A DNA stretch of 10,294 nucleotides from Zipacnadum sp036504235 (GTDB lineage: Bacteria; Armatimonadota; Zipacnadia; Zipacnadales; Zipacnadaceae), in the NCBI GenBank assembly GCA_036504235.1, contig DASXVN010000029.1:1-10294 (forward strand). Reading direction: 5' to 3'. Under the pieces are notes generated by a model, which saw nothing but the letters and a program-made list of their open reading frames with translations, was not told the origin of the DNA and searched no databases. This document shows, in pieces, positions 1 through 7,069 of this stretch (position 1 is the stretch's first letter; each line of letters starts with the position of its first letter). The position numbers and the translations under genes are program-made.

Positions 1-38
1 CAAGTGCCTCCGCCGCTTCTGTCTAGTCTGGTCCTCGG

Positions 39-884
39 CTAACCCATCTCGGGTCCCGAGGAGGCCCACATCATCTCGACGTGGTCGCTCACCGGCTCGC
101 CGCGGTACATGCGCACGAAATCGCGCTGCGGGGTCAGCCCCGCGGCTTGCACCAGGGCCGTAGCCGCCGCGTGGTCGGCGGGCACATCCACGATCACCGG
201 CTCGCCGGCCCGCGCGGCCAGTGCTTGGTTCAGCAACGCGCGCCCCTCTGCTTCGTTGCGCGCCACGCACGGGCCGATCTGTGCGGCGTTCGCGCCGGGG
301 CGCGTGACCACGTAGCCGGTCACCTCGCCCTGGTCGAGCGTACACCAGGTCGCGGCGGGCAGTTCCTCGGTGAGGCGCGCCAGGAGCTTGCCGCGGTCGG
401 TGCCGGTCGCCTCGCGGTCGAGCGCCGTCATTCCCGGCAGGTGCTCTGTCCCGTACGGCAGCACCTCGGTCGTGGCCTGGTCAACCGGGGGCACGCCGCC
501 CCAGCGGGTCACGCGGTACTCGGGGAGGAAGCCCAGGCGCTCGTACAGAGGTTGGCCGAGCGAGGTGGCGTCCAGGCGCACCGTGGCGACGCCGCGGGCG
601 TCCAGATAGGCCAGCGCGTGCCGCAGCAACGCCGTGCCCACGCCCTGGCCGCGCAGGCGCTCGGCGACCAGGACCATGGCGATCCAGGCGACGGAGCCGA
701 AGACGCAGGTGGTCACCGTGCCGCCCGGCTCGCCCGCGGCCTCGGCTACGAAGCAGCCGGTCGGCTCCAGCGCCAGGAAGCGCCGCCAGTCGGCCTCCGT
801 CTGATTCCAGCCCGCCTCCCGGCACAGGCTCAGGCCCAGCGGCAGGTCCGCGAGGGTCATGGGCCGCAGTCGGAGATCGCTCAC
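39..884 (-). CDS. Two-domain GNAT N-acetyltransferase (GNAT plus YitH/HolE-like C-terminal domain)
   Basis: This is a predicted cytoplasmic acetyl-CoA-dependent N-acetyltransferase of 281 residues; the acceptor is unknown. The N-terminal half (about 3-130) has the GNAT fold. It contains the acetyl-CoA pyrophosphate-binding loop RGQGVG at residues 78-83, followed by TALLRHAL, and the typical late strand with PLYERLGF. The C-terminal half (about 140-270), with GYVVTRPGANAAQIGPCVA and a terminal RMYRG, resembles the second domain of YitH/HolE-type acetyltransferases (Acetyltransf_18). I chose the GTG at 884 because GGAGGG lies three bases upstream. This GTG also overlaps the TGA of the upstream hydrolase as GTGA, which points to translational coupling. 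The frame stays open upstream to 1241, but that part is antisense-like shadow over the hydrolase and has no family similarity. I am fairly sure of the family and not at all sure of the substrate. Confidence 0.88.
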   Translation of the reverse strand: MSDLRLRPMTLADLPLGLSLCREAGWNQTEADWRRFLALEPTGCFVAEAAGEPGGTVTTCVFGSVAWIAMVLVAERLRGQGVGTALLRHALAYLDARGVATVRLDATSLGQPLYERLGFLPEYRVTRWGGVPPVDQATTEVLPYGTEHLPGMTALDREATGTDRGKLLARLTEELPAATWCTLDQGEVTGYVVTRPGANAAQIGPCVARNEAEGRALLNQALAARAGEPVIVDVPADHAAATALVQAAGLTPQRDFVRMYRGEPVSDHVEMMWASSGPEMG

Positions 885-1567
885 CGACCCTCCACCCACG
901 CGCAGACTTCCTTGGTCCGCACCACCGCGCCGCTCCAGCCGGCGATATTCTGCAGGGCGGACACGTGCAAGGCGCGGCTGTGCGCCGCGGTGCCGTCGGC
1001 GAGGTAGTAGACGTCCAGGTCGCGCATGAAGGCGTCCACCGCCGTGCTGAAGGGGCAGACGTTGGTCAGCACCCCGGCGATCACCACTTGGCTCGCGCCC
1101 AGACAGCGCAGGGTCAGCTCCAGGTCGGTCTGGTAGAAGCCGCTGTAGCGCCGCTTGTAGATGATCTTTTCCTCGGGGAGCGGCTCCAGGCCGGCGGTCA
1201 TCTCCACGTCGGGCGTGCCCTCGCAGATCATCGTCGGCCACCAGCGCGCCAGGTGCGCGCCGCGGTCATGCGGCAGGGAGTGATGCCCCTGCACCAGCCA
1301 CAGGACCGGTCGTCCGGCGCGGCGAAAGGCGGCCACCGCCTCCGCGAGCCGGGGCACAATCGCCGGGGCGCTGGGCGCCACCAGGGGGTAGCCCTCCTCG
1401 GCGAAAGGCTTGGTCATATCCACGATCACCAGCGCCGTGGCCGCCGGGTTCAGCGGCGCCACCGGCCGCCACTGGAAGGGCGCGACCTCCGCCATCCACG
1501 TCTCCAACTCGCGGTCGAGAGTCTCGGCCGTTACGTACTCTTCCTTGAAATCAGCTAGACCTGGCAT
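881..1567 (-). CDS. Isochorismatase-family cysteine hydrolase
   Basis: This is a predicted cytoplasmic cysteine hydrolase of 228 residues in the isochorismatase-like superfamily, which includes nicotinamidase, N-carbamoylsarcosine amidase and ureidoacrylate amidase. These enzymes hydrolyse amides or related bonds in small molecules. The expected catalytic triad is visible. Asp50 is in the strand ALVIVDM, Lys138 in YKRRYSGF, and Cys171 in AGVLTNVCPFSTA, which also carries the usual cis-peptide region just before the cysteine. About 40 residues precede the first core strand, making it slightly longer than the common 180-210 residues. The ATG at 1567 has AGGAGA six to seven bases upstream. It lies 16 nt after the stop of the large exported-protein gene and overlaps the acetyltransferase by four bases, so the three genes are probably one operon. 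The substrate cannot be read from the sequence. A nicotinamidase-type zinc site is not evident. Confidence 0.9.
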   Translation of the reverse strand: MPGLADFKEEYVTAETLDRELETWMAEVAPFQWRPVAPLNPAATALVIVDMTKPFAEEGYPLVAPSAPAIVPRLAEAVAAFRRAGRPVLWLVQGHHSLPHDRGAHLARWWPTMICEGTPDVEMTAGLEPLPEEKIIYKRRYSGFYQTDLELTLRCLGASQVVIAGVLTNVCPFSTAVDAFMRDLDVYYLADGTAAHSRALHVSALQNIAGWSGAVVRTKEVCAWVEGR

Positions 1568-1583
1568 ACCACTTCTCCTAGTC

Positions 1584-4500
1584 CTAGTTCGCCGCGGGAG
1601 CGGCAGTCGCGGCCGTGGGGGGCGCGGGCTTGTTCAGCACCCGGTACTCGCCCGGCGCGACGGTGACCTGCTCCTGAGCGTAGGTCAGCCCGGGCAGGTT
1701 CATGACCTGCTTGAGCGTCGTCGTGATCGGTTTGTCGGTAGGGTTGTTGATCGACACGTGCCAGGCCGGCGGGGTCTTCGCGTCGCCGTCGTTGATGCAG
1801 GTGACCTGGATGACCAGTTCGGTCCCCGCCGCGTCGGCCACGATCGGGTGGCCGGCAATCACGTGCGTGGTGGCCGCCTTACTCACGAACAGCGGGAAGT
1901 AGGCGCGGTTGTCGAAGTCCAGTCCCAGCGCGCGCCAGCCGGTGTTGGCCGGCGAGTAGTAGTGGGTGCGGTAGCCTTCGACCTGGTACAGGCCCACGGT
2001 CCAGTGCGGGTTGAAGCCGGCCACGCGCACCGCTACGGTCCGGGTGACGCCCGGTGGCTTGGGGATGGACAGCTCCACCGCGTAGTTGTCCGGGGTCAGC
2101 TCCAGCAGCCCGCCGAGCCCGGCCACTCGCTGGCCGCGCGTGAGTTCCATGCCGGTCGGGTTCTGCAGGTAGTCGACCATCTGGGCGATGGTCCGGGCGT
2201 CGGTCATAGCCTCGTCCAGCGGCCAGACCTGCGCGAAGACCTCGGTGTCGTAAGTGTCGCCGAGCTTGACCGGCAGCTTGTTTATGTCAGCGTACAGGTT
2301 CAGCCAGTAGCCGGTGAAGGGATTGGCCTCGAGGATCATCGGCTTGCCCCGGTTGAGGTACAGGTGGGTGTTGGCCATCTGGCTGCTGAACAGCGCGAAC
2401 CAACCGCCCGTGGGGATCGAGGCGCGCTTAGCTACCTCCGGGGTGTTGGTGAGGTCCCAGACATCGCTGATCTGGTTGCCCTGACCCATCGCCAGGAGGG
2501 TGCTGCGCGGGGCGGTCTTGGTGCGCCAGCCGCCGAAGAACAGGCGCATCTCGTTCACCGTGCAGTCCTGCTTGAACTTGAACTGCTCGGTGAAGAGGCT
2601 CGCGATGGGGCCCTCGTTCACGCCGGGGGCGCCGTAGGCGTTGGGCTCAACGCCGGTCAGATACTGGTCGAAATACGTGTGGCTGGCCCACAGGCTGACG
2701 AGGGGGGAGGGCTCGAGCGGACCGAAACCGGCCCAGGGATTGCCCTCGGGAACCCCCTTGGCCAGGACCCGGTCGCTGACCATGCGGCAGCGGCTGGCGC
2801 CCTCGTCGGAGAACTCCAGGTAGGGGACCTGATAGGGCGTGCCGACCTCGTAGTTGCCTTTGTCGGTGACGATTCGCGGGTAGGTGAACTGGTTGCCCAG
2901 CAGGGGGCGGGCGGGGAGCGGTCCGCCGTCCCAGGTCGCGCCGGCATTGGGCACGTTCGGCACCAGGTTGAACATCGGCCAGTGCGAGCCGTGGGACAGC
3001 AGCATCCCGGCGCAGTCGTTCACGTGGTCGCTGCAGAAGATGGGGCAGCGCGTGCCTTCCTTGTAGGAGCGCAGGGCGAAGCTGGTGGCCTTGCCGCCCT
3101 TGAGGTCCTCGGCGATCAGCACCATGCTGCTTTGGAGTACGCCGGGGAGGAACAGGTTGACCTCGAAATCCTTGCTGCCGGCGCAGTCAAAGCGGCGGTA
3201 GAGCTTCTCGCCGTTGTAGATGCGGATCTCCTTGAGACCGACCTCGGAAGTCACGTGGACCGGTGCGATGTTCAGCGCTCGGCCGGAGACGAACATCTCC
3301 GCGCCAAAAGCCATCACCCGGTCGCACTTGGGCCAGGCCAGGATGATCGGTCCGTCCGACAGGAAGGTATTCATCCCGTCGTAGGAGCCGTTCCAGCGCA
3401 GGGCGTCGCTCCACAGCAGGTCCAGGCTCCGCGCCTGGCCGTAGGTGAGCGCCTGGTTGCTGGCCAGGGCGGCCTTGAACTCGGCGGGCGAACGGACCAG
3501 GTTGAGGCTGATGGGAGTGGGGACCGCCGTGGATTGGCAGGTGGTCAGGTACTCGCCGGTCATGTCCTCGACCAGCTTGCCGGCCTCGTAGGTGCGGATC
3601 GCCGCCGCGCTATAGACGCGCAGGTCGTACATGCGCAGGCCGGCGCCGGACTTGGTGAAGTTGTAGTAGCCCACCGTGCAGTTGATGGCGGGGATGGTGT
3701 TGTTGATGGACCAGTCCAGGGCGGGATTGCCCACGGCCCACTTGCCGTTTTCGTCTTGGTATTGCAGGTTGAAGGTGCGCTGGTCCGGTCCGGTGAGCAC
3801 TCGGCCCTCCGGCCAGACCGGGTTATTCCCGTAGACGAACACGTAGTTGCCGGTGTCGGCCTTCATCCGGTAGCCGGCGTAGAGCTTGAGCGTCGGCGTG
3901 GAGTTCTTGGCCACATCGGCCTTGAGGGTGGCCAGTTTCTCCGGGGTCATGTTCGCCAGGTCCTCGAGGAAGACCACGAAGTCCAGCTTGGCGGCCACGG
4001 CAGCGGCCGCGTAGTCGGCCACGGTGCCCTGCCCGCCGCTGAGCGCGGTCTGCGCGCCGATCAGGCCGCGATAGATCTTGCCATTGATCGGGGGATGGCG
4101 GTAGCCGAGAATCTCGGTCTCGTTGTAGTTCCACTCGTGGAACTGATCCATCGCACCCGGGCGCAGTTGCGGCTCAGTGATGCGGGTCAGGTTGGTCTCA
4201 AAGCCACCTACCGCGCCGGACTTGAGGCTAGGTTCGGCCAGCCAGCGATAGGTGTTCTCCAGCAGCTTTCCGTAGTCGCTGGGCCGACCGGCCACGCCCT
4301 TGCTCAGTACCTCGTTGTCATAGAGCCACTTCATGCCCGCGCCGATCGAGAACTGGTACCAAGTCTGAATCGCGGCCAAGCGGCCGCCGCCGGGAAAGTC
4401 GCGGATGGCGAACAGGACCGGGTCCTGGATCGGCGCGGTGGGAATCAGGGCGCTCGGAGGCGGCTGCGTGCCGCCCCGGTCATAGTGGGGAATCTCCGTG

Positions 4501-5174
4501 CTGGCGGTTGCCCCGGCCTTGACGACCGGCTTCCAGTTGCCGTCCACCAGGATCGGCATGGTGTGCGCGCCCGCATAGTGCACGTCAATCGGGTACCAGA
4601 TCGCGTTGACGCCCTGGCTGACCGGCGACTGCTTGTCGATGTTGTTGGTGTAGGCGACATTGGCGGGGATGTTGCTCAGCGACTGCATCTGCGGGTCGCG
4701 GAGCCAGATCAGCGGGAACTGGAGGCCCCACTGTTTGAGCAGATCATTGGGGGCCACCCCGCCCCAGAAGGGGCAGTAATGCAGGAAAACGCTACCTCCG
4801 GCCTTGAGGAAGCGGTCCACCACCGCGAAGTACTCGGCTCGCCACGGCGGCTGAATAGCAAACGAGGTATAGGTAGTCGGATCGTCCTGGCTCGCGGCCG
4901 GGAAGTCGTAGATGACAAGCACGTTGAAGTTCTTGACCCGGTCCCAGGTGAGTTCAGCCGAGCCTTCCAGGTAGTCCACGGCAAAGCCTTGCGCGGCCAA
5001 GGCCTTGAGGTAGTCATAGCCGACATACTCGTAGCGGTTCTCGCCCGGGCAGCAGAAGAGAACCGCAGGCTTGCGGGCAGCGGCCGCCGCAGGGGCGGCC
5101 GTGGTCTCCTGGGCGCAGGCGGCTCCTACTCCCCAAAGCAGCAGTGCGGCCAGTATGAGGATGGTTCGTTTCAT
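1584..5174 (-). CDS. Large exported mosaic protein: glutamine-amidotransferase-like domain, degenerate PHP-like domain, C-terminal beta-rich region
   Basis: This is a predicted exported protein of about 1196 residues. The signal peptide is MKRTILILAALLLWGVGAACA, with a likely signal peptidase I cut after ACA, followed by an Ala/Pro-rich stretch. Residues about 36-315 look like a class I glutamine-amidotransferase-like fold: VLFCCPGENRYEY, then NVLVIYDFP, then AGGSVFLHYCPFWGG with Cys134, ending at LLENTYRWLAEPS. Residues about 350-610 follow the layout of a PHP phosphoesterase domain (YRGLIGAQTALSGGQGTVADY, then LDFVVFLED), but the metal-binding HxH is replaced by Gly373-Ala-Gln375. A beta region with TSEVGLKEIRIYNGEKLYRRFD and IAEDLKGGKATSFALR resembles the sequence that follows PHP domains in related exported proteins. 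Residues from about 720 to 1196 are beta-rich and I do not recognise them; the tail is Ala/Pro-rich. Start choice: AAGGAG at 5189-5184 is nine bases from the ATG at 5174 and directly abuts another ATG at 5183, so 5174 is preferred. It is the first gene of the left cluster. The domain assignments are by eye. Confidence 0.85.
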   Translation of the reverse strand: MKRTILILAALLLWGVGAACAQETTAAPAAAAARKPAVLFCCPGENRYEYVGYDYLKALAAQGFAVDYLEGSAELTWDRVKNFNVLVIYDFPAASQDDPTTYTSFAIQPPWRAEYFAVVDRFLKAGGSVFLHYCPFWGGVAPNDLLKQWGLQFPLIWLRDPQMQSLSNIPANVAYTNNIDKQSPVSQGVNAIWYPIDVHYAGAHTMPILVDGNWKPVVKAGATASTEIPHYDRGGTQPPPSALIPTAPIQDPVLFAIRDFPGGGRLAAIQTWYQFSIGAGMKWLYDNEVLSKGVAGRPSDYGKLLENTYRWLAEPSLKSGAVGGFETNLTRITEPQLRPGAMDQFHEWNYNETEILGYRHPPINGKIYRGLIGAQTALSGGQGTVADYAAAAVAAKLDFVVFLEDLANMTPEKLATLKADVAKNSTPTLKLYAGYRMKADTGNYVFVYGNNPVWPEGRVLTGPDQRTFNLQYQDENGKWAVGNPALDWSINNTIPAINCTVGYYNFTKSGAGLRMYDLRVYSAAAIRTYEAGKLVEDMTGEYLTTCQSTAVPTPISLNLVRSPAEFKAALASNQALTYGQARSLDLLWSDALRWNGSYDGMNTFLSDGPIILAWPKCDRVMAFGAEMFVSGRALNIAPVHVTSEVGLKEIRIYNGEKLYRRFDCAGSKDFEVNLFLPGVLQSSMVLIAEDLKGGKATSFALRSYKEGTRCPIFCSDHVNDCAGMLLSHGSHWPMFNLVPNVPNAGATWDGGPLPARPLLGNQFTYPRIVTDKGNYEVGTPYQVPYLEFSDEGASRCRMVSDRVLAKGVPEGNPWAGFGPLEPSPLVSLWASHTYFDQYLTGVEPNAYGAPGVNEGPIASLFTEQFKFKQDCTVNEMRLFFGGWRTKTAPRSTLLAMGQGNQISDVWDLTNTPEVAKRASIPTGGWFALFSSQMANTHLYLNRGKPMILEANPFTGYWLNLYADINKLPVKLGDTYDTEVFAQVWPLDEAMTDARTIAQMVDYLQNPTGMELTRGQRVAGLGGLLELTPDNYAVELSIPKPPGVTRTVAVRVAGFNPHWTVGLYQVEGYRTHYYSPANTGWRALGLDFDNRAYFPLFVSKAATTHVIAGHPIVADAAGTELVIQVTCINDGDAKTPPAWHVSINNPTDKPITTTLKQVMNLPGLTYAQEQVTVAPGEYRVLNKPAPPTAATAAPAAN

Positions 5175-5337
5175 GAACGTCATCTCCTTGGCGGTATGAT
5201 TCTCCGATTAAGGGGCACATTTACTCACCGATGAGCGTTTCTCCTCTTTGCCGGCGGGGAGCAACTCGTCCTTCCGGCAGGAATCGGGGGCGTTCGTGAG
5301 GAAACCAGCCCCGAATTCGTAACTGGGAGGAACTAAC
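5175..5337. promoter_or_regulatory. Divergent intergenic region between two exported-protein genes
   Basis: These 163 bases separate the starts of the minus-strand large mosaic gene and the plus-strand cyclophilin fusion, so promoters for both must lie here or inside the 5' coding ends. A TATGAT at 5195-5200 (plus strand) resembles a -10 box, but no matching -35 lies at the right spacing. I found no convincing sigma-70 pair on the minus strand. An imperfect inverted repeat, TGCCGG at 5249-5254 and CCGGCA at 5274-5279, sits in the probable leader of the plus-strand gene; a smaller GAG/CTC pair lies inside it. The plus-strand ribosome binding site GGGAGG is at 5325-5330. That promoters are present is inferred from gene layout. 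No specific regulator site is supported. Confidence 0.5.
5184..5189 (-). promoter_or_regulatory. Shine-Dalgarno site deciding the start of the large exported protein
   Basis: AAGGAG on the minus strand is followed directly by an ATG at 5183-5181 and, nine bases later, by a second in-frame ATG at 5174-5172. A spacer of zero is not usable, whereas nine bases is near optimal. The second ATG also begins MKRTI, a classic signal-peptide start. The three extra residues (MTF) of the longer reading are therefore probably untranslated. Confidence 0.75.
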
Positions 5338-6975
5338 ATGAAACTCAACCGCATTTTGCCTGCCCTGCTCGCCTTGCTGGGAGCTACTACCCTGGCCACC
5401 GCGGCGGGCCTGCAATTCACGCCGAAAGACAACCTGCTGACCGTGGAGAACCAGTGGGCGCGCTGCGTGGTAAATGTCAACCGGGGCGGCGCGCTGACCA
5501 GCTACGTCTGGAAACCCGACAACACCGAGTGGGTCCGGGGCGACGCCGATGCCGGGATCTTTCTGGACTTCGTCACCCGTCAGAGCGAGATTCTGGAGCA
5601 GAACGACCAACGGGTGCGGATTCGCCAGTGGGGAGAATTCCCCGCCGGGGACCCTGCCCTCGCCAGCCTCAGGGTGGAGCGCATCCTGACCTTCTCCGCC
5701 GACACGCCCGCGATCAAGTGCGAGGTCACGCTCTCCAACCCGACGGCCGCCGAGAAGCGCTTCGACCTGTCGCGGGAGCACCGCTTCCGCCCGGGCGGCA
5801 CGGAAGGCGGGTCCTGGTACTACTTCCGCCCCAACACCCACGGCTTGAGTTGCGCCTCCTGGCAGCAAGTGGACGGCAAGGGGACCGCGCTGGGCGACGA
5901 GTATGTCAAGGACCCCGGTGCCGGCTGGACCGGCGTGGTGAATCCTACCTCCGGCGACGGCGCGGTCTGTCTGATGGACCTCAAGGCGCTGGCCTGGTTC
6001 CACAACGACCTGATCAACGGCTCGCTGGAGTACCAGTTCAACCAGGCCAAAATCCCGCCCGCGGGCAAGTGGCAGACCACCGAGTGGTTCGTGCCCACCC
6101 ACGGCTTCGCCGGCTTCAGCTATGCTGACGCGACCTTGCTCGGCCATGCGGCCCCGGAGGACAACGAGATCAAGGTGACTCTGGGTGCAGCGCTGCAGGA
6201 GCGCGCCGACCTGCAGGTGCAGGTGGACGTCTTCTCCTACCCGGCGAACAAGTCGCTCGCCACCCAGAAATTCACGGTGGACCATCTGACCTTTGCCCCG
6301 GTGACGGAGAAGCTGACCTTCGACCCTGCCGCCGCGAATGGCTTCCTGGTGAAGGTCCACGTAACCGGCGCCGACGTGGACAGCCAGTTCGAGAGCTTCT
6401 TCGCGGCGAAGACCACCGTCCCGGCCCCGGTGGTCGCGGCCCCTCCCTCGACCCCGTTCGTCATCCCGGCCGACGTCAAGGGCTCGGTAGTGCGCATCTC
6501 CACCAACAAGGGCGATATCCTCGCGGAGACCTACGACAAAGACGCCCCGATCACCGCCGGCAGCTTCCTGCTGCTGGTGAAGGCCGGCTTCTACAACGGG
6601 CTGAGTTGGCATCGCGTGGTGCCCGGCTTCGTTATTCAGGGCGGCGACCCGGCGGGCAATGGCAGTGGCGGCCCCGGCTTCAGCATTCCGCTGGAGGTCA
6701 AGCCGGCGCTCAAGCACGACCGTGGGGTGCTCTCCATGGCCCGCGCCACCGACCCCAACTCCGCCGGCAGCCAGTTCTTCATCTGCCTGGGCGGCGCGCC
6801 GGGAATCAGTTTCCTGGACATGCAGTACGCGGCCTTCGGCCGGGTGCTGGTGGGGCAAGACGTGGTGGATAAGATCGTGGTGGGGGACAAGCTGCTGAAG
6901 GTGACGGTCGAGAAGGAGTCCCCCGACGAGCCCGCCGCGGAGAAGGCGGCGCTGGCCGCGCGGGTGAAGGAGTAG
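5338..6975 (+). CDS. Exported beta-sandwich protein fused to a C-terminal cyclophilin peptidyl-prolyl cis-trans isomerase
   Basis: This 545-residue protein starts with a signal peptide (MKLNRILPALLALLGATTLATAA, likely cut after TAA). It should act outside the cytoplasm. Residues about 25-355 form a beta-rich domain beginning LQFTPKDNLLTVENQWARC. The pattern suggests a galactose-mutarotase-like or carbohydrate-binding sandwich, but I cannot name a family. A Pro/Ala linker (361-374) leads to a complete cyclophilin domain at about 382-520. That domain catalyses prolyl cis-trans isomerisation during protein folding. Key residues are present: Arg426, Phe431 and Gln434 in SWHRVVPGFVIQGGDP, the loop GSGGPGFSIPLE, and AGSQFFICLG with Phe480/Phe481. 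The position matching His126 of human CypA is Tyr497 (FLDMQYAAFGRV), a change I believe is common in bacterial members. The C-terminal 25 residues are Lys/Glu/Ala-rich. The ATG at 5338 has GGGAGG seven bases upstream. The cyclophilin assignment is very secure and the N-terminal one is weak. Confidence 0.92.
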   Translation: MKLNRILPALLALLGATTLATAAGLQFTPKDNLLTVENQWARCVVNVNRGGALTSYVWKPDNTEWVRGDADAGIFLDFVTRQSEILEQNDQRVRIRQWGEFPAGDPALASLRVERILTFSADTPAIKCEVTLSNPTAAEKRFDLSREHRFRPGGTEGGSWYYFRPNTHGLSCASWQQVDGKGTALGDEYVKDPGAGWTGVVNPTSGDGAVCLMDLKALAWFHNDLINGSLEYQFNQAKIPPAGKWQTTEWFVPTHGFAGFSYADATLLGHAAPEDNEIKVTLGAALQERADLQVQVDVFSYPANKSLATQKFTVDHLTFAPVTEKLTFDPAAANGFLVKVHVTGADVDSQFESFFAAKTTVPAPVVAAPPSTPFVIPADVKGSVVRISTNKGDILAETYDKDAPITAGSFLLLVKAGFYNGLSWHRVVPGFVIQGGDPAGNGSGGPGFSIPLEVKPALKHDRGVLSMARATDPNSAGSQFFICLGGAPGISFLDMQYAAFGRVLVGQDVVDKIVVGDKLLKVTVEKESPDEPAAEKAALAARVKE

Positions 6976-6986
6976 GGGTTCTCCCT

Positions 6987-7059
6987 CGGTGGCACCGGCG
7001 TCTCGCCGGTGCCGGGTGGCCTAGAGAGGGGGGACACCGGCGAGACGCCGGTGCCACCG
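6987..7059. repeat. Paired palindromic (REP/BIME-like) element between convergent genes
   Basis: A perfect 25-bp inverted repeat occupies 6987-7011 and 7035-7059, separated by 23 bases. Each arm is also a palindrome. The left arm folds as a 10-bp stem with a TCT loop (6991-7013), and the right arm as an 8-bp stem with an AGA loop (7035-7053), both built on CACCGGCG...CGCCGGTG. The unit starts 11 bases after the stop of the cyclophilin fusion and ends 10 bases before the stop of the convergent oxidoreductase gene. It therefore fills most of the 94-base gap. This architecture, two inverted palindromic units in an extragenic site, resembles REP/BIME elements. It could also stop or protect transcripts from both sides, but neither side has a T-tract, so it is not a standard intrinsic terminator. 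No second copy was found in the window. Confidence 0.85.
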
Positions 7060-7069
7060 CCTTCCCAAC

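Noticed and set aside
33..61. Small inverted repeats (CCTCGG/CCGAGG, and CTCGGG-T-CCCGAG at 48-60) around the acetyltransferase stop codon as a terminator
   Set aside because: They are short, partly inside the coding sequence, the inner one has too small a loop, and no T-run follows on the minus strand. The remaining 38 bases at the left edge hold nothing else that I can support.
885..1241. N-terminal extension of the acetyltransferase frame
   Set aside because: The open frame continues upstream over the hydrolase gene, but that part is compositionally unlike a GNAT protein. The GTG at 884 has its own GGAGGG and a four-base overlap with the hydrolase stop.
5195..5200. TATGAT as a -10 box for the plus-strand gene
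   Set aside because: No -35-like hexamer is found 16-18 bases upstream and there is no extended -10 TG, so it is noted only inside the divergent region entry.
1410..5234. A 1274-codon open frame on the plus strand across the large exported-protein gene
   Set aside because: It is antisense to a frame with a signal peptide, a ribosome binding site and recognisable domains. Its own translation is rich in Gly, Arg, Val and His without any family pattern. Long antisense frames of this kind arise from GC-rich third codon positions.
5221..6858. A 545-codon open frame on the minus strand across the cyclophilin fusion
   Set aside because: It is antisense to a secure cyclophilin with intact motifs. 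The translation has low-complexity Arg/Gly/Val/His composition and no ribosome binding site or domain; it is a codon-bias shadow.
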